This document shows positions 55,096-64,000 of a stretch of 64,000 nucleotides of DNA, piece by piece; position 1 is the stretch's first letter; each line of letters opens with the position of its first letter. A program made the translations under genes and the position numbers. Source of the DNA: Leptospirales bacterium (GTDB lineage: Bacteria > Spirochaetota > Leptospiria > Leptospirales > Leptospiraceae); contig JAAFIR010000023.1 of assembly GCA_013297885.1 (NCBI GenBank), positions 1 to 64,000 on the forward strand. Reading direction: 5' to 3'. Under the pieces are notes generated by a model, which had not been told where the DNA came from, ran no database searches, and worked only from the letters and a program-made list of their open reading frames with translations.

Positions 55096-55408
55096 ATTTA
55101 TTTTAATTAAGTTAATAAGTAAAAGTAGAAAGCATAAAAATGATTTTAAATAATATAAAACTTAAAAAAAAATAAAGAGGTTTAGAATTATTATAATTAA
55201 ATTTAAAATTTTATGAAAAAGAATAATTTTTCAATAAAGTATTCTAAATAAACTTTATTAGAAGAAGATGATAGTTTTAAAAATGAGTTCAAGATTTCCA
55301 ATAAATCAATAAATTATCACAATTTAACTTACCATTATTTACTATAGAAAAAAAGATTTACAAATTTTTGCCAAGTTCTATTAATGATTCAAAGAGAGAT
55401 TTAATTTA
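55096..55408. other. Non-coding, AT-rich stretch
   Basis: No gene, repeat copy or clear terminator was found between the propeller lipoprotein and the thioredoxin-like gene. Confidence 0.5.
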
Positions 55409-55924
55409 ATGAATCCAAAAATGAGATATATACAAAATTTTTTTTTATTAGCAAGTTTTTTACTTCTAATTGTGGAACTAAAAGCTAAAGTAGGCGAAAA
55501 AGTTTTCTCAGGTTTTATGTTGTTAGAAAATGGCCAAGAAGAGCCTAAGTTATTTTTCGATATCTTGGGTAATAAGAATACGCTTATTAATTTTTGGAGC
55601 ATAAATTGTATTCCTTGTAAAAAAGAGATTCCTGATTTACTAGCTAACTTAACAATTGATTCTACAACACAGATTTATTTTATAAATACTGACCCTGAAA
55701 CAGACAAAGAAAAAGCTATAAAAATTGCCAAAGAATTAAAGATTGAAAAAAAATTATTATTTGATTTTCAACAAGTTGCTTCTGAATTATTAATTAAGCC
55801 TAAAGTATTGATTCCCACTTCTATCATCATTAATCGTAAAGGAGTTATTAAATATGAATCTTTTGGGTATCATGAAACCACTGTTATTAATTTAAACAAA
55901 GCTATTGGAAAATTAGGTAATTAG
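55409..55924 (+). CDS. TlpA-like thioredoxin-fold protein
   Basis: 171 aa. Signal or anchor segment (IQNFFLLASFLLLIVELKA; an alternative start is the internal ATG two to four codons on). Active site NFWSINCIPCKKEIPDLLAN with CxxC, cis-Pro region KVLIPTSIIINRKGVIKYES. It probably reduces or redox-controls cysteines in the periplasm. It is followed immediately by the CsgG-like gene. Confidence 0.85.
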   Translation: MNPKMRYIQNFFLLASFLLLIVELKAKVGEKVFSGFMLLENGQEEPKLFFDILGNKNTLINFWSINCIPCKKEIPDLLANLTIDSTTQIYFINTDPETDKEKAIKIAKELKIEKKLLFDFQQVASELLIKPKVLIPTSIIINRKGVIKYESFGYHETTVINLNKAIGKLGN

Positions 55925-56962
55925 ATGAAAAAAATATTCAGTATTGTGTTCTTATCTTTATTTTTTATATTTAATTTGTTTTCTGATGAAATTAAACAAA
56001 AAAAGTCAAGGATTGCAATTTTAAATTTTAAAGCAGGTGAGGGTGTCACTTCGCAAGAAGCAGAACAAATAACTGAATTTGTGAGAATAGAGATGATAAA
56101 AAACAAATCATTTATTATTATTGATAGACAAAATATAAATAAAGTACTTCAAGAGCAAAAAAAAATTCAACAAGGGATTTGTGATACAACTGCGTGTGAG
56201 GTTCAAATTGGAAAATTACTTTCTGCGAACAAAATTCTAACTGGTAGCATTACTAGATTTAGATCAACATTTTATTTAAATGCTTCATTAACTGACGTTG
56301 AAAAAGGAACAAACGATTTTGCTGATAAAGAAAGCTCTCCTTCTCTAGATCAAATGGATGAAGCATGTAACAAATTAGTTTCAAAAATTTCTGATAATCT
56401 CAGACCAACTTACTCTAATTATCAATCAGATTCAGAAAATTCTGATTATTTAAATAGTGAAACATCTAATTATTCTTCTATTAAAAAAAATAGAGAAGCA
56501 TTAGAACTTTCTATTTTTATGCCAGGGGTTGGTCAGATTTATAAAAAAAATTATATAAAAGGGTCATTAATTACAGTTGCATTTTTTGGGTTAGCTACTT
56601 TTACTTATTCAGAGTATTCAAATTACCGCCAAGCAAGAGAAAATTTTGATTCAACAACAGCTTTAGGTACTATTTCCTTTTTTGGTGGCTTTGGTAATTT
56701 TGGATATATTGCATTTGCAAATCAAAATTATTACAGTTCTGAAATGCAGAACTCTGCTCAAAAAATACAAGGTGCCTCAGCTTTGCTAGTAGGAGTATAT
56801 ATATATAATCTTATTGATATTGTTTTTTCCAAAGACAACTCAACGGTTCAGGCAAAGTTTGAAAGACCAAGAGATTCGTTCTTTTTTAATTCAAAAGCTT
56901 TTAATTCTAATCAAGGCATGAGAGATCAAATTTATAATTTTGGATATACATTCAGTTTCTAA
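55925..56962 (+). CDS. CsgG/LpoB-like domain protein with C-terminal membrane region
   Basis: 345 aa. Signal peptide, then SRIAILNFKAGEGVTSQEAE, IEMIKNKSFIIIDRQNINKV, GKLLSANKILTGSITRF, the pattern of the CsgG-type nucleotide-like fold used in envelope assembly. The second half (FMPGVGQIYKKNYIKGSLIT, then hydrophobic segments) resembles the DUF5683-type membrane domain. Envelope protein, exact role unknown. It starts the base after the previous stop and ends 16 bases before the first Gly-Thr repeat lipoprotein. Confidence 0.75.
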   Translation: MKKIFSIVFLSLFFIFNLFSDEIKQKKSRIAILNFKAGEGVTSQEAEQITEFVRIEMIKNKSFIIIDRQNINKVLQEQKKIQQGICDTTACEVQIGKLLSANKILTGSITRFRSTFYLNASLTDVEKGTNDFADKESSPSLDQMDEACNKLVSKISDNLRPTYSNYQSDSENSDYLNSETSNYSSIKKNREALELSIFMPGVGQIYKKNYIKGSLITVAFFGLATFTYSEYSNYRQARENFDSTTALGTISFFGGFGNFGYIAFANQNYYSSEMQNSAQKIQGASALLVGVYIYNLIDIVFSKDNSTVQAKFERPRDSFFFNSKAFNSNQGMRDQIYNFGYTFSF

Positions 56963-56978
56963 TTAAAGGAGAATATTT

Positions 56979-58217
56979 ATGAAAAAGTTTATTAGTAAAT
57001 TAATTTTATTTGTTATTTTTATGTTGGTCTTTTATTGCAAACCAAATGTTTCTAGTGCGAATCCAGTTTATGTTCTTAATGGAGTAACAGATGGATTAAT
57101 CAAACGAATAGCAAGTACAAGCACAGGAACTGGTTCTGGAACTGGTTCTGGAACAGGAACTGGTTCTGGAACAGGAACAGGAACAGGAACAGGAACAGGA
57201 ACAGGAACTGGTACAACACCAGCAGCTTGTATTGCTTCTGGTGCAACAAACGCTACTTTAACTAATCTAAGTTTTTCAGTTGTTGATGCTGAATATGATC
57301 TAGTAAATGATCGAATAGTAATGATTGACTCAAATAATAAGTTTCATTATTATAATCCTACAAATAATACTGATAGTATTACCAACTTAAATTTTGCTCC
57401 ATTAAATGTAACAGTAAGTCCTGATGGAACCAAAGCCGCAGTAGGTCATGATGCTCAAGCAACATTAATTAATTTGCCAGGTACAATTGCTAGAGAAGTT
57501 ACAACTTCTATTAAAGCCTTTGATATAGCAATGAATAATACAAATGCTTATATCAGCTCTAGCGTCACATCCTGGGGCAATATTCGTTCAGTAAATTTTA
57601 ATACTGGTGTTGTTACAACTCAGACAGGTTCAACATTCTACCCTACTTCAATGGTAGTTAATCCAACTGCAAACTCCTTATATTTAGTTGACACTGGACT
57701 ATCTCCAGCTGATATGTACAGGATAAATATTTCGGTAGATCCACCAGTTTCTCAATATGACTCACCTTACCATGGGACTTATGATATGAGTCCTCCAATT
57801 TGGATTTCAAGAAATTCGACTAGATTATTTAATGGAAGACTCCCTACTTTCAGCACTTCAGGAGTACAAGCAAGTGACATTATTTATGCTGGTGCATTAA
57901 ATTCTTCCAGTGTATTTAGAATAAGGCATTTAAATACTGATAATTCAAAAATTTTATTCATACCTTCAAATTTATTTTTTGGTAGTACAACAGTAGCTGA
58001 TAATACAAAAGATACAAGTGAATATTTATACCAACATAATCTAAGCAATCTAGCTTTTGTAAATAAAATTGTTTTACCTTGTACTGTTTCAAATGGAACT
58101 CAATATAAAACACTTGGGAAATATGTATTTATATCTAATTCAGGGGCAAATCATTTTGTAATTGCTGCACCAGATGCAAGTTCGGGATTATTGACAGATG
58201 TAATTATACGTTTTTGA
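56979..58217 (+). CDS. Gly-Thr repeat lipoprotein, tandem copy 1
   Basis: 412 aa. Lipoprotein signal with Cys20 ([20 protein letters not shown]). Residues about 47-80 are Gly-Thr/Gly-Ser dipeptides encoded by GGAACT/GGAACA/GGTTCT hexamers. The rest ([40 protein letters not shown]) looks like a beta-propeller of YncE type. The sequence is very close to the next gene at both ends and diverged in the middle (about 170-270). AAGGAG upstream. Probably displayed on the outer membrane. Confidence 0.8.
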   Translation: MKKFISKLILFVIFMLVFYCKPNVSSANPVYVLNGVTDGLIKRIASTSTGTGSGTGSGTGTGSGTGTGTGTGTGTGTGTTPAACIASGATNATLTNLSFSVVDAEYDLVNDRIVMIDSNNKFHYYNPTNNTDSITNLNFAPLNVTVSPDGTKAAVGHDAQATLINLPGTIAREVTTSIKAFDIAMNNTNAYISSSVTSWGNIRSVNFNTGVVTTQTGSTFYPTSMVVNPTANSLYLVDTGLSPADMYRINISVDPPVSQYDSPYHGTYDMSPPIWISRNSTRLFNGRLPTFSTSGVQASDIIYAGALNSSSVFRIRHLNTDNSKILFIPSNLFFGSTTVADNTKDTSEYLYQHNLSNLAFVNKIVLPCTVSNGTQYKTLGKYVFISNSGANHFVIAAPDASSGLLTDVIIRF

Positions 58218-58273
58218 GTAAAAATTGGATTTATTAAATTTGAGATTAAAACTTAAGTTCTAGGAGAACATTC

Positions 58274-59542
<1,269 letters not shown>

Positions 59543-59598
59543 ATAAAAATTGGATTTATTGAATTTGAGATTAAAACTTAAGTTCTAGGAGAACATTC

Positions 59599-59661
59599 AT
59601 GGAGAATTTTTTTTATAAATCAAGAATGCTTACTTTTTTTTCTAACTTAATTGAAATGTAA
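59599..59661 (+). pseudogene. Third, truncated copy of the Gly-Thr lipoprotein
   Basis: About 60 bases of upstream sequence and the first codons (MENFFYKS) repeat those of copy 2, with the same AGGAG site, but the frame becomes unrelated after 14 codons and stops at 59661. It marks a third unit lost by recombination. Confidence 0.8.
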
Positions 59662-60017
59662 AATTTTATAATTCACATAAATTATGAAATTCGTCTTATA
59701 AGTCGATTCTTTTTTTTAAAATATATTCTTGTTAAAGTATTATTTCTTTCATAGAACAAAACCTACACTTTAAAAATATTTAACGATAAATATTTTAATT
59801 ATCTACTTGAATCATCAGAGAGAAGTTCTAAAAATCAAAATGTTCATTGGTATCGTTTTACAAGTAAACATAGTTGCTTTCTATCTATCTGAAAGATTAG
59901 CTTGATAAACTTTTTATAAATGCCAAACAAAAAAAATCGCCCAAGTTAAAAATTCTTGCCTTTTTGGGAATGTATTTTTTTAATTACTAGTTACTAGTTT
60001 GATTTAAAGGAATTTGT
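59662..60017. other. Intergenic region with a right-end fragment of the dispersed repeat
   Basis: No gene was found. AATCGCCCAAGTT at 59937-59949 matches the right end of the dispersed repeat, but no left or middle anchor is seen, so it is at most an eroded fragment. ACTAGTTACTAGTTTG near 59987 is a short tandem repeat. Confidence 0.35.
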
Positions 60018-60734
60018 ATGAATTTAATTTTGGGAATTTTAGTATTAACTGTTTCAATGACTTCTGTTTTTTCTATTGGAACTTATGCTGAAGGAAAAGT
60101 GGTTGGTAAATTAACTCAATTTGAAAGTAGGGGTTTGATTTTTGATTCTTACGAGGGAATGATTGAGATTTCAGATTTTAATAAAGAAGAAAAATGTGAT
60201 GAATCAAAAGACGAATGTTATATTGGAACAAAAAAAATTATTAATATAAGTGTCAGACCAGATAATGCGGAAGTTGTAAATATTTTAAATAAAGGACTAA
60301 ACCAAGAATTTGTTTTTGAATACAATATTCATCGCATAACAGCAATTGCCCTTTCTTCCGATTTTGAAATTTTAAAAGTAATGAGGCAAGAATCTGCACA
60401 AACTTCTGTAAATGGAAAAGATAAATTCCAAGTAAACAAGTCTGGTGGAAAAAGAAATTTTTCTGTTGCAGGAAAAATTTTAAAGTTAGATAGACAAGGT
60501 ACTTTTGTAAAAACTTATGAAGGTTTGTATATGGATGAAGTGCGAAACAAAGTTCATATCTTCTCAGTAACTGATGAAGAAATGGCTAAATTTGCTCTAG
60601 ACTCAATGAAACAAAGTGGAAAATTTTTCTTTGGAATTTCTGTGGCATATGTAGATGGATTTAGAAAATCAGATTATGATTTATTTGAAATAAATTTTAA
60701 AGAGCCAGCTGGTGGTTCTTACAAAACAAACTAG
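60018..60734 (+). CDS. Conserved hypothetical exported protein, 238 aa
   Basis: Signal peptide (LILGILVLTVSMTSVFS, cleavage after TSVFSIG region). The mature part holds two repeats of a small beta unit: YAEGKVVGKLTQFESRGLIF then DSYEGMIEI, and FSVAGKILKLDRQGTFVKTY then EGLYMDEV. Both have GK...L...G.(I/V)F..YEG, so it is an internally duplicated periplasmic protein. I believe relatives exist in Leptospira but cannot name a function. AAGGA upstream; it ends 9 bases before pdhA. Confidence 0.7.
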   Translation: MNLILGILVLTVSMTSVFSIGTYAEGKVVGKLTQFESRGLIFDSYEGMIEISDFNKEEKCDESKDECYIGTKKIINISVRPDNAEVVNILNKGLNQEFVFEYNIHRITAIALSSDFEILKVMRQESAQTSVNGKDKFQVNKSGGKRNFSVAGKILKLDRQGTFVKTYEGLYMDEVRNKVHIFSVTDEEMAKFALDSMKQSGKFFFGISVAYVDGFRKSDYDLFEINFKEPAGGSYKTN

Positions 60735-60743
60735 GAAATTAAA

Positions 60744-61718
60744 ATGGTAAAAAAATTATCTACAGAAGATATAAAAGAATTAACTGAATATTATAGAGAA
60801 ATGATTTTGATTCGTAGATTTGAAGAAGCATCCGCAAAAGCATATGGTTCAGGAAAAATTGGTGGATTTTGTCATTTGTACATCGGACAAGAAGCAGTTG
60901 GTGTTGGTGCAATTGCTGCCCTCAGATCATCTGATTATATAGTCTCAACTTATCGAGATCATGGACATGCACTTGCTCGTGGAATGACAGCAAAAGAATT
61001 GATGGCAGAATTATTCGGCAAAAAAACTGGTTGTGTAAAAGGAAACGGTGGCTCAATGCATTTTTTTAGCAAAGAGAAAAATTTTCTTGGAGGTCATGGA
61101 ATTGTAGGTGGGCATATTGCGCTTGCTGCTGGTGCTGCATATGCAGCAAAATACAAAAAAACAGATGATGTATGTATTTGTTTTTTTGGAGAGGGTGCTG
61201 CAAATATTGGTGCATTTCACGAGTCTTTGAATCTAGCTGCACTTTGGAAATTGCCACTGATTTTAATTTGTGAAAACAATCATTATGCAATGGGAACACC
61301 AGAATCAAGAAGTTACACAATCAAAGATGTTTCGATTAGAGCAACTGCATACAATATAGCTAGAGATAGAATTGAAGGTGACGAAGTTCGTAAAGTGCGT
61401 GACCATATCAAAGTTGCAGTGGAACGTGCAAGACGAGGGGAAGGTCCAACTTTAGTGGAAGTTTCCACGTATCGTTTTCGAGGTCACTCCATGTCTGATC
61501 CAGCAAAGTATCGAACCAAAGAAGAAGTGGAGGAGCATAAAAAAGATGATCCGTTATTTAGAGCAAGACATGATTTAATAGATGGTGGTGCATCAGAATC
61601 GGATATTGAAAAATTGGAATCTGAAGTGCAGGATATTGTTGATGAAGCAGTTGATTTTGCAGAAAAATCGGAAGAGCCGCCTCTTGGTTGGCTTCACAAT
61701 CATGTATATGCTGACTAG
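60744..61718 (+). CDS. pdhA: Pyruvate dehydrogenase E1 component, alpha subunit
   Basis: 324 aa. MILIRRFEEASAKAYGSGKI, GFCHLYIGQEAVGVGAIAAL, YRDHGHALARGM, and the thiamine diphosphate motif CFFGEGAANIGAFHESLNLA through ENNHYAMGTP; phosphorylation-loop-like RGHSMSDPAKYR is present. It decarboxylates pyruvate and transfers acetyl to the lipoyl of E2. First of the pdhABC cluster; 9 bases to pdhB. Confidence 0.95.
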   Translation: MVKKLSTEDIKELTEYYREMILIRRFEEASAKAYGSGKIGGFCHLYIGQEAVGVGAIAALRSSDYIVSTYRDHGHALARGMTAKELMAELFGKKTGCVKGNGGSMHFFSKEKNFLGGHGIVGGHIALAAGAAYAAKYKKTDDVCICFFGEGAANIGAFHESLNLAALWKLPLILICENNHYAMGTPESRSYTIKDVSIRATAYNIARDRIEGDEVRKVRDHIKVAVERARRGEGPTLVEVSTYRFRGHSMSDPAKYRTKEEVEEHKKDDPLFRARHDLIDGGASESDIEKLESEVQDIVDEAVDFAEKSEEPPLGWLHNHVYAD

Positions 61719-61727
61719 GAGAAATAA

Positions 61728-62702
61728 ATGGCAAAATTAACTTATAGAGAAGCATTAAATAGAGCAATGTGTGAAGAAATGGAAAAAGACCCAAATGTAT
61801 TTGTAATGGGTGAAGAAGTTGGACACTACCAAGGAGCATACAAAGTTACCCAAGGCATGCTAGATAAATTTGGTGACCAAAGGGTAATTGATACTCCAAT
61901 TTCTGAAAATGGTTTTGCGGGAATTGGGGTGGGGGCTGCAATGGTTGGACTTCGCCCGATTATTGAATTTATGACTTGGAATTTTTCTTTAGTTGCAATT
62001 GATCAAATTGTAAACGCTGCAGCAAAAATGTTGTACATGTCTGGTGGTCAATTTTCTGTCCCAATCGTTTTTCGAGGAGCAGGGGGGGCTGGTGGAAGAG
62101 TTGCAGCACAACATTCACAAGCATTTGAAAGTTGGTATGCTCATATTCCAGGATTAAAAGTTGTAGCACCTGCAACTCCAAAAGATGCACTTGGACTTTT
62201 AAAAACATCTATTCGAGATAACAACCCTGTTATATTTATGGAGAGTGAAGTTTTGTATGGCTACACTGGTGAAGTTCCAGACGAAGAATATTCTATCCCA
62301 ATTGGTAAAGGTGAAATTAAAAAAGCAGGAACAGATATTTCAATAATCACTTGGTCTAGGGCTTATCATTTTGCAATTGAAGCAGCAGAAGAATTAGAGA
62401 AAGAAGGAATTTCAGCAGAGGTAGTTGATCTAAGAACTATTCGTCCAATGGATGAAGAAATTATTTATAATTCTGTTCGCAAAACAAATCGTGCAATTGT
62501 AGTTGAAGAGGGTTGGTATCATTCAGGAGTTGGTTCCCATGTGGCATATTTAATTCAAAAAAATTGTTTTGATTATTTGGATGCACCAGTTGAAAGAATT
62601 ACTCAAGAAGATGTTCCAATGCCTTATGCAGCAAATTTGGAAAAACACTCTTTACCTTCCGTAGAAAAAGTAAAAAATAAAATCAAAGAAATGTTGTCTT
62701 AA
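61728..62702 (+). CDS. pdhB: Pyruvate dehydrogenase E1 component, beta subunit
   Basis: 324 aa. LTYREALNRAMCEEMEKDPN, VFVMGEEVGHYQGAYKVTQG, RVIDTPISENGFAGIGVGAA, and the C-terminal EVVDLRTIRPMDEEII match the E1 beta transketolase domains. It pairs with PdhA. RBS AGGAG before ATG. Full length; the E2 gene begins 9 bases after its stop. Confidence 0.96.
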   Translation: MAKLTYREALNRAMCEEMEKDPNVFVMGEEVGHYQGAYKVTQGMLDKFGDQRVIDTPISENGFAGIGVGAAMVGLRPIIEFMTWNFSLVAIDQIVNAAAKMLYMSGGQFSVPIVFRGAGGAGGRVAAQHSQAFESWYAHIPGLKVVAPATPKDALGLLKTSIRDNNPVIFMESEVLYGYTGEVPDEEYSIPIGKGEIKKAGTDISIITWSRAYHFAIEAAEELEKEGISAEVVDLRTIRPMDEEIIYNSVRKTNRAIVVEEGWYHSGVGSHVAYLIQKNCFDYLDAPVERITQEDVPMPYAANLEKHSLPSVEKVKNKIKEMLS

Positions 62703-62711
62703 GGAATTTAT

Positions 62712-64000
62712 ATGGCTAAAATTGCAGAAATGGCACAACTCTCTCCCACAATGACAGAGGGTACGATTGTAAAATGGCTTAAAAAAGTTGGAGATAAAGT
62801 TTCAGTTGGAGATATTGTAGCTGAGGTTGAAACAGACAAAGCAGTTATGGAAATGGAGTCTTATGATAATGGTGTTTTACTATCTATAATAATTGGAGAC
62901 GGTGAAAAAGTAAAAGTTGGTCTTCCTGTTGCAATTATTGGGAAAGCAGGTGAAGATATTTCAGCACTTGAATCTTCTGCAAAATCAAAATTATCATCTG
63001 TTCCAGCTGCTACAGTTGTTGTTGAAGCCCCAAAACCTCAAAAACCTCCTGAAGTAGTTGCTCCAAAACCAGTTGAATTAAAAGTAGAAGAAAAAATTCC
63101 TGAAGTTGTTTCTCCCAAAAAAGAAAAAAGAACTGATGGAAGAATTTTAGCATCTCCCCTTGCAAAATCAATTGCACTTTCAAAAGGTGTGGACATTACA
63201 AAAGTAATTGGTTCTGGACCTGAGGGTAGAATTACAAAACTAGATGTTTTGGAATTTATTGCAAATCCAAGTTCATCCTCTTCTTCATCCATGATGCAGT
63301 CTTATACTCCTGCTAAGCTTGAACGTAAATTAGAAATTTCTGGAATGAGAAAAATAATTGCTACTAGACTTCATGATGCAAAAAATAATATTCCTCATTT
63401 TTATCTAAACTTAGAATTTGATGCAGAGCCTCTTGTAAAAATGAGAGAGATGTTAAACCTAGATTTAAAATCTCAAGCTGAGCGTAAAAAAGAAAAACCA
63501 GATTTAGTTTCTTTAAATGATTTTATTGTAAAAGCTTGTTCTATTACATTATCCCGAATTCCAGAAGTAAATTCTTCGTGGAGAGGAGATCATATTTTAG
63601 AACACGGAAGAGTGGATATTGGAATTGCAGTTTCTATGGATGGTGGTTTGATTACTCCTTATGTGAGAAACGCTGACAAACTTTCTCTTGTTGAAATTCA
63701 TACTGAAATCAAATCTCTTGCTGATAAAGCAAGAAATAGAAAATTAAAACCAAATGAATTTACAGACGGAACTTTTACAATTTCTAATTTAGGTATGTTT
63801 GGAATTACAAGTTTTTCAGCAATCATCAATGAACCAGAGGCTGCTCTTATGGCTGTTGGAGGTCTTGTAGAAAAAGCAGTTGTAAAAAATGGAAATATAG
63901 TCGCTGGCAAAACAATCACAGTTACACTTTCATGTGATCATAGAGTTGTAGATGGTGCTGTTGGTGCAAAATTTTTAGGAGAATTTAAGGAAATTATAGA
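62712..64000 (+). CDS. pdhC: Pyruvate dehydrogenase E2, dihydrolipoyl acetyltransferase (cut by window end)
   Basis: At least 429 codons, still open at 64000. AAGGA precedes ATG 62712. Lipoyl domain with VETDKAVMEMESYDNG (lipoyl Lys), a Pro/Lys/Val linker, the E1/E3-binding domain ASPLAKSIALSKGVDITKVI then GSGPEGRIT, and the catalytic domain through NLGMFGITSFSAIINEPEAA to SCDHRVVDGAVGAKFLGEFK with catalytic His/Asp. Only the last residues are missing. It transfers acetyl from lipoyl to CoA. Confidence 0.96.
   Translation, partial: MAKIAEMAQLSPTMTEGTIVKWLKKVGDKVSVGDIVAEVETDKAVMEMESYDNGVLLSIIIGDGEKVKVGLPVAIIGKAGEDISALESSAKSKLSSVPAATVVVEAPKPQKPPEVVAPKPVELKVEEKIPEVVSPKKEKRTDGRILASPLAKSIALSKGVDITKVIGSGPEGRITKLDVLEFIANPSSSSSSSMMQSYTPAKLERKLEISGMRKIIATRLHDAKNNIPHFYLNLEFDAEPLVKMREMLNLDLKSQAERKKEKPDLVSLNDFIVKACSITLSRIPEVNSSWRGDHILEHGRVDIGIAVSMDGGLITPYVRNADKLSLVEIHTEIKSLADKARNRKLKPNEFTDGTFTISNLGMFGITSFSAIINEPEAALMAVGGLVEKAVVKNGNIVAGKTITVTLSCDHRVVDGAVGAKFLGEFKEII

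Overview
The window is AT-rich, densely coding DNA that looks like a spirochaete of the Leptospira lineage. The evidence is a DUF1564 protein (a family I know essentially from Leptospira), many short-signal-peptide lipoproteins, a LIC_13355-like lipoprotein, the hrcA-grpE-dnaK-dnaJ order with a perfect CIRCE operator, and a large 7TM/kinase/receiver/cyclase protein. Base composition looks lower in GC than cultured Leptospira, so an uncultured relative is likely (inference).

Layout. 1-729: CRISPR array with 12 near-identical 29-bp repeats and 32-bp spacers, read on the minus strand and running off the left edge, with a promoter-like leader at 739-768. 797-2978: a graveyard of small genes with frameshifts, in-frame stops and truncations. 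3230-12555: a complete type I-E cas operon on the minus strand (cas3, casA, casB, casC, casD, casE, cas1, cas2) with a REP-associated tyrosine transposase (RAYT) gene seated between casE and cas1 with no room to spare. 12559-13188: KTSC and DUF3892 small proteins. 13341-13489: three decayed I-E repeats at exact 60-bp spacing, a relict second array pointing the other way. 13500-18340: small proteins and remnants of toxin-antitoxin genes around class II aldolase. 18719-28207: housekeeping genes (FadH-like reductase, folD, cysS, rlmB) with accessory genes between. 28392-30569: broken outer-membrane protein, lipoprotein, beheaded TetR regulator. 30832-39425: four-gene operon GMC oxidoreductase, P450, SRPBCC/alpha-beta hydrolase, sensor kinase-cyclase. 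39521-46239: envelope genes. 46829-53371: heat-shock operon followed by a Gfo/Idh dehydrogenase and yqgE. 53510-59661: envelope and beta-propeller-like lipoproteins including a tandem pair with Gly-Thr repeats. 60018-64000: unknown periplasmic protein and pdhA-pdhB-pdhC, the last cut by the window edge.

The most striking feature across the window is a dispersed intergenic repeat, about a dozen copies. Its left end is like GCGAAAGGGATTGAAGCG, its middle like GTAGCGTAAAGCCCGG and its right end like TTCGCCC, with two variable hairpins between these anchors. It resembles, from memory, the Rfam Flavo-1 motif of Flavobacteria and spirochaetes. Most copies carry GTAG beside a hairpin, the tetranucleotide that RAYT enzymes recognise in REP elements, and the only RAYT gene in the window is the one inside the cas operon. 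That RAYT gene contains a 28-bp perfect palindrome whose arms recur in the palindrome of the repeat copy at 28213-28332. A RAYT/repeat system entangled with the CRISPR adaptation module is the main candidate for something undescribed here.

Several genes are broken by a single in-frame TAA or by a one-base homopolymer indel. These may be real decay or assembly error, and each is noted.
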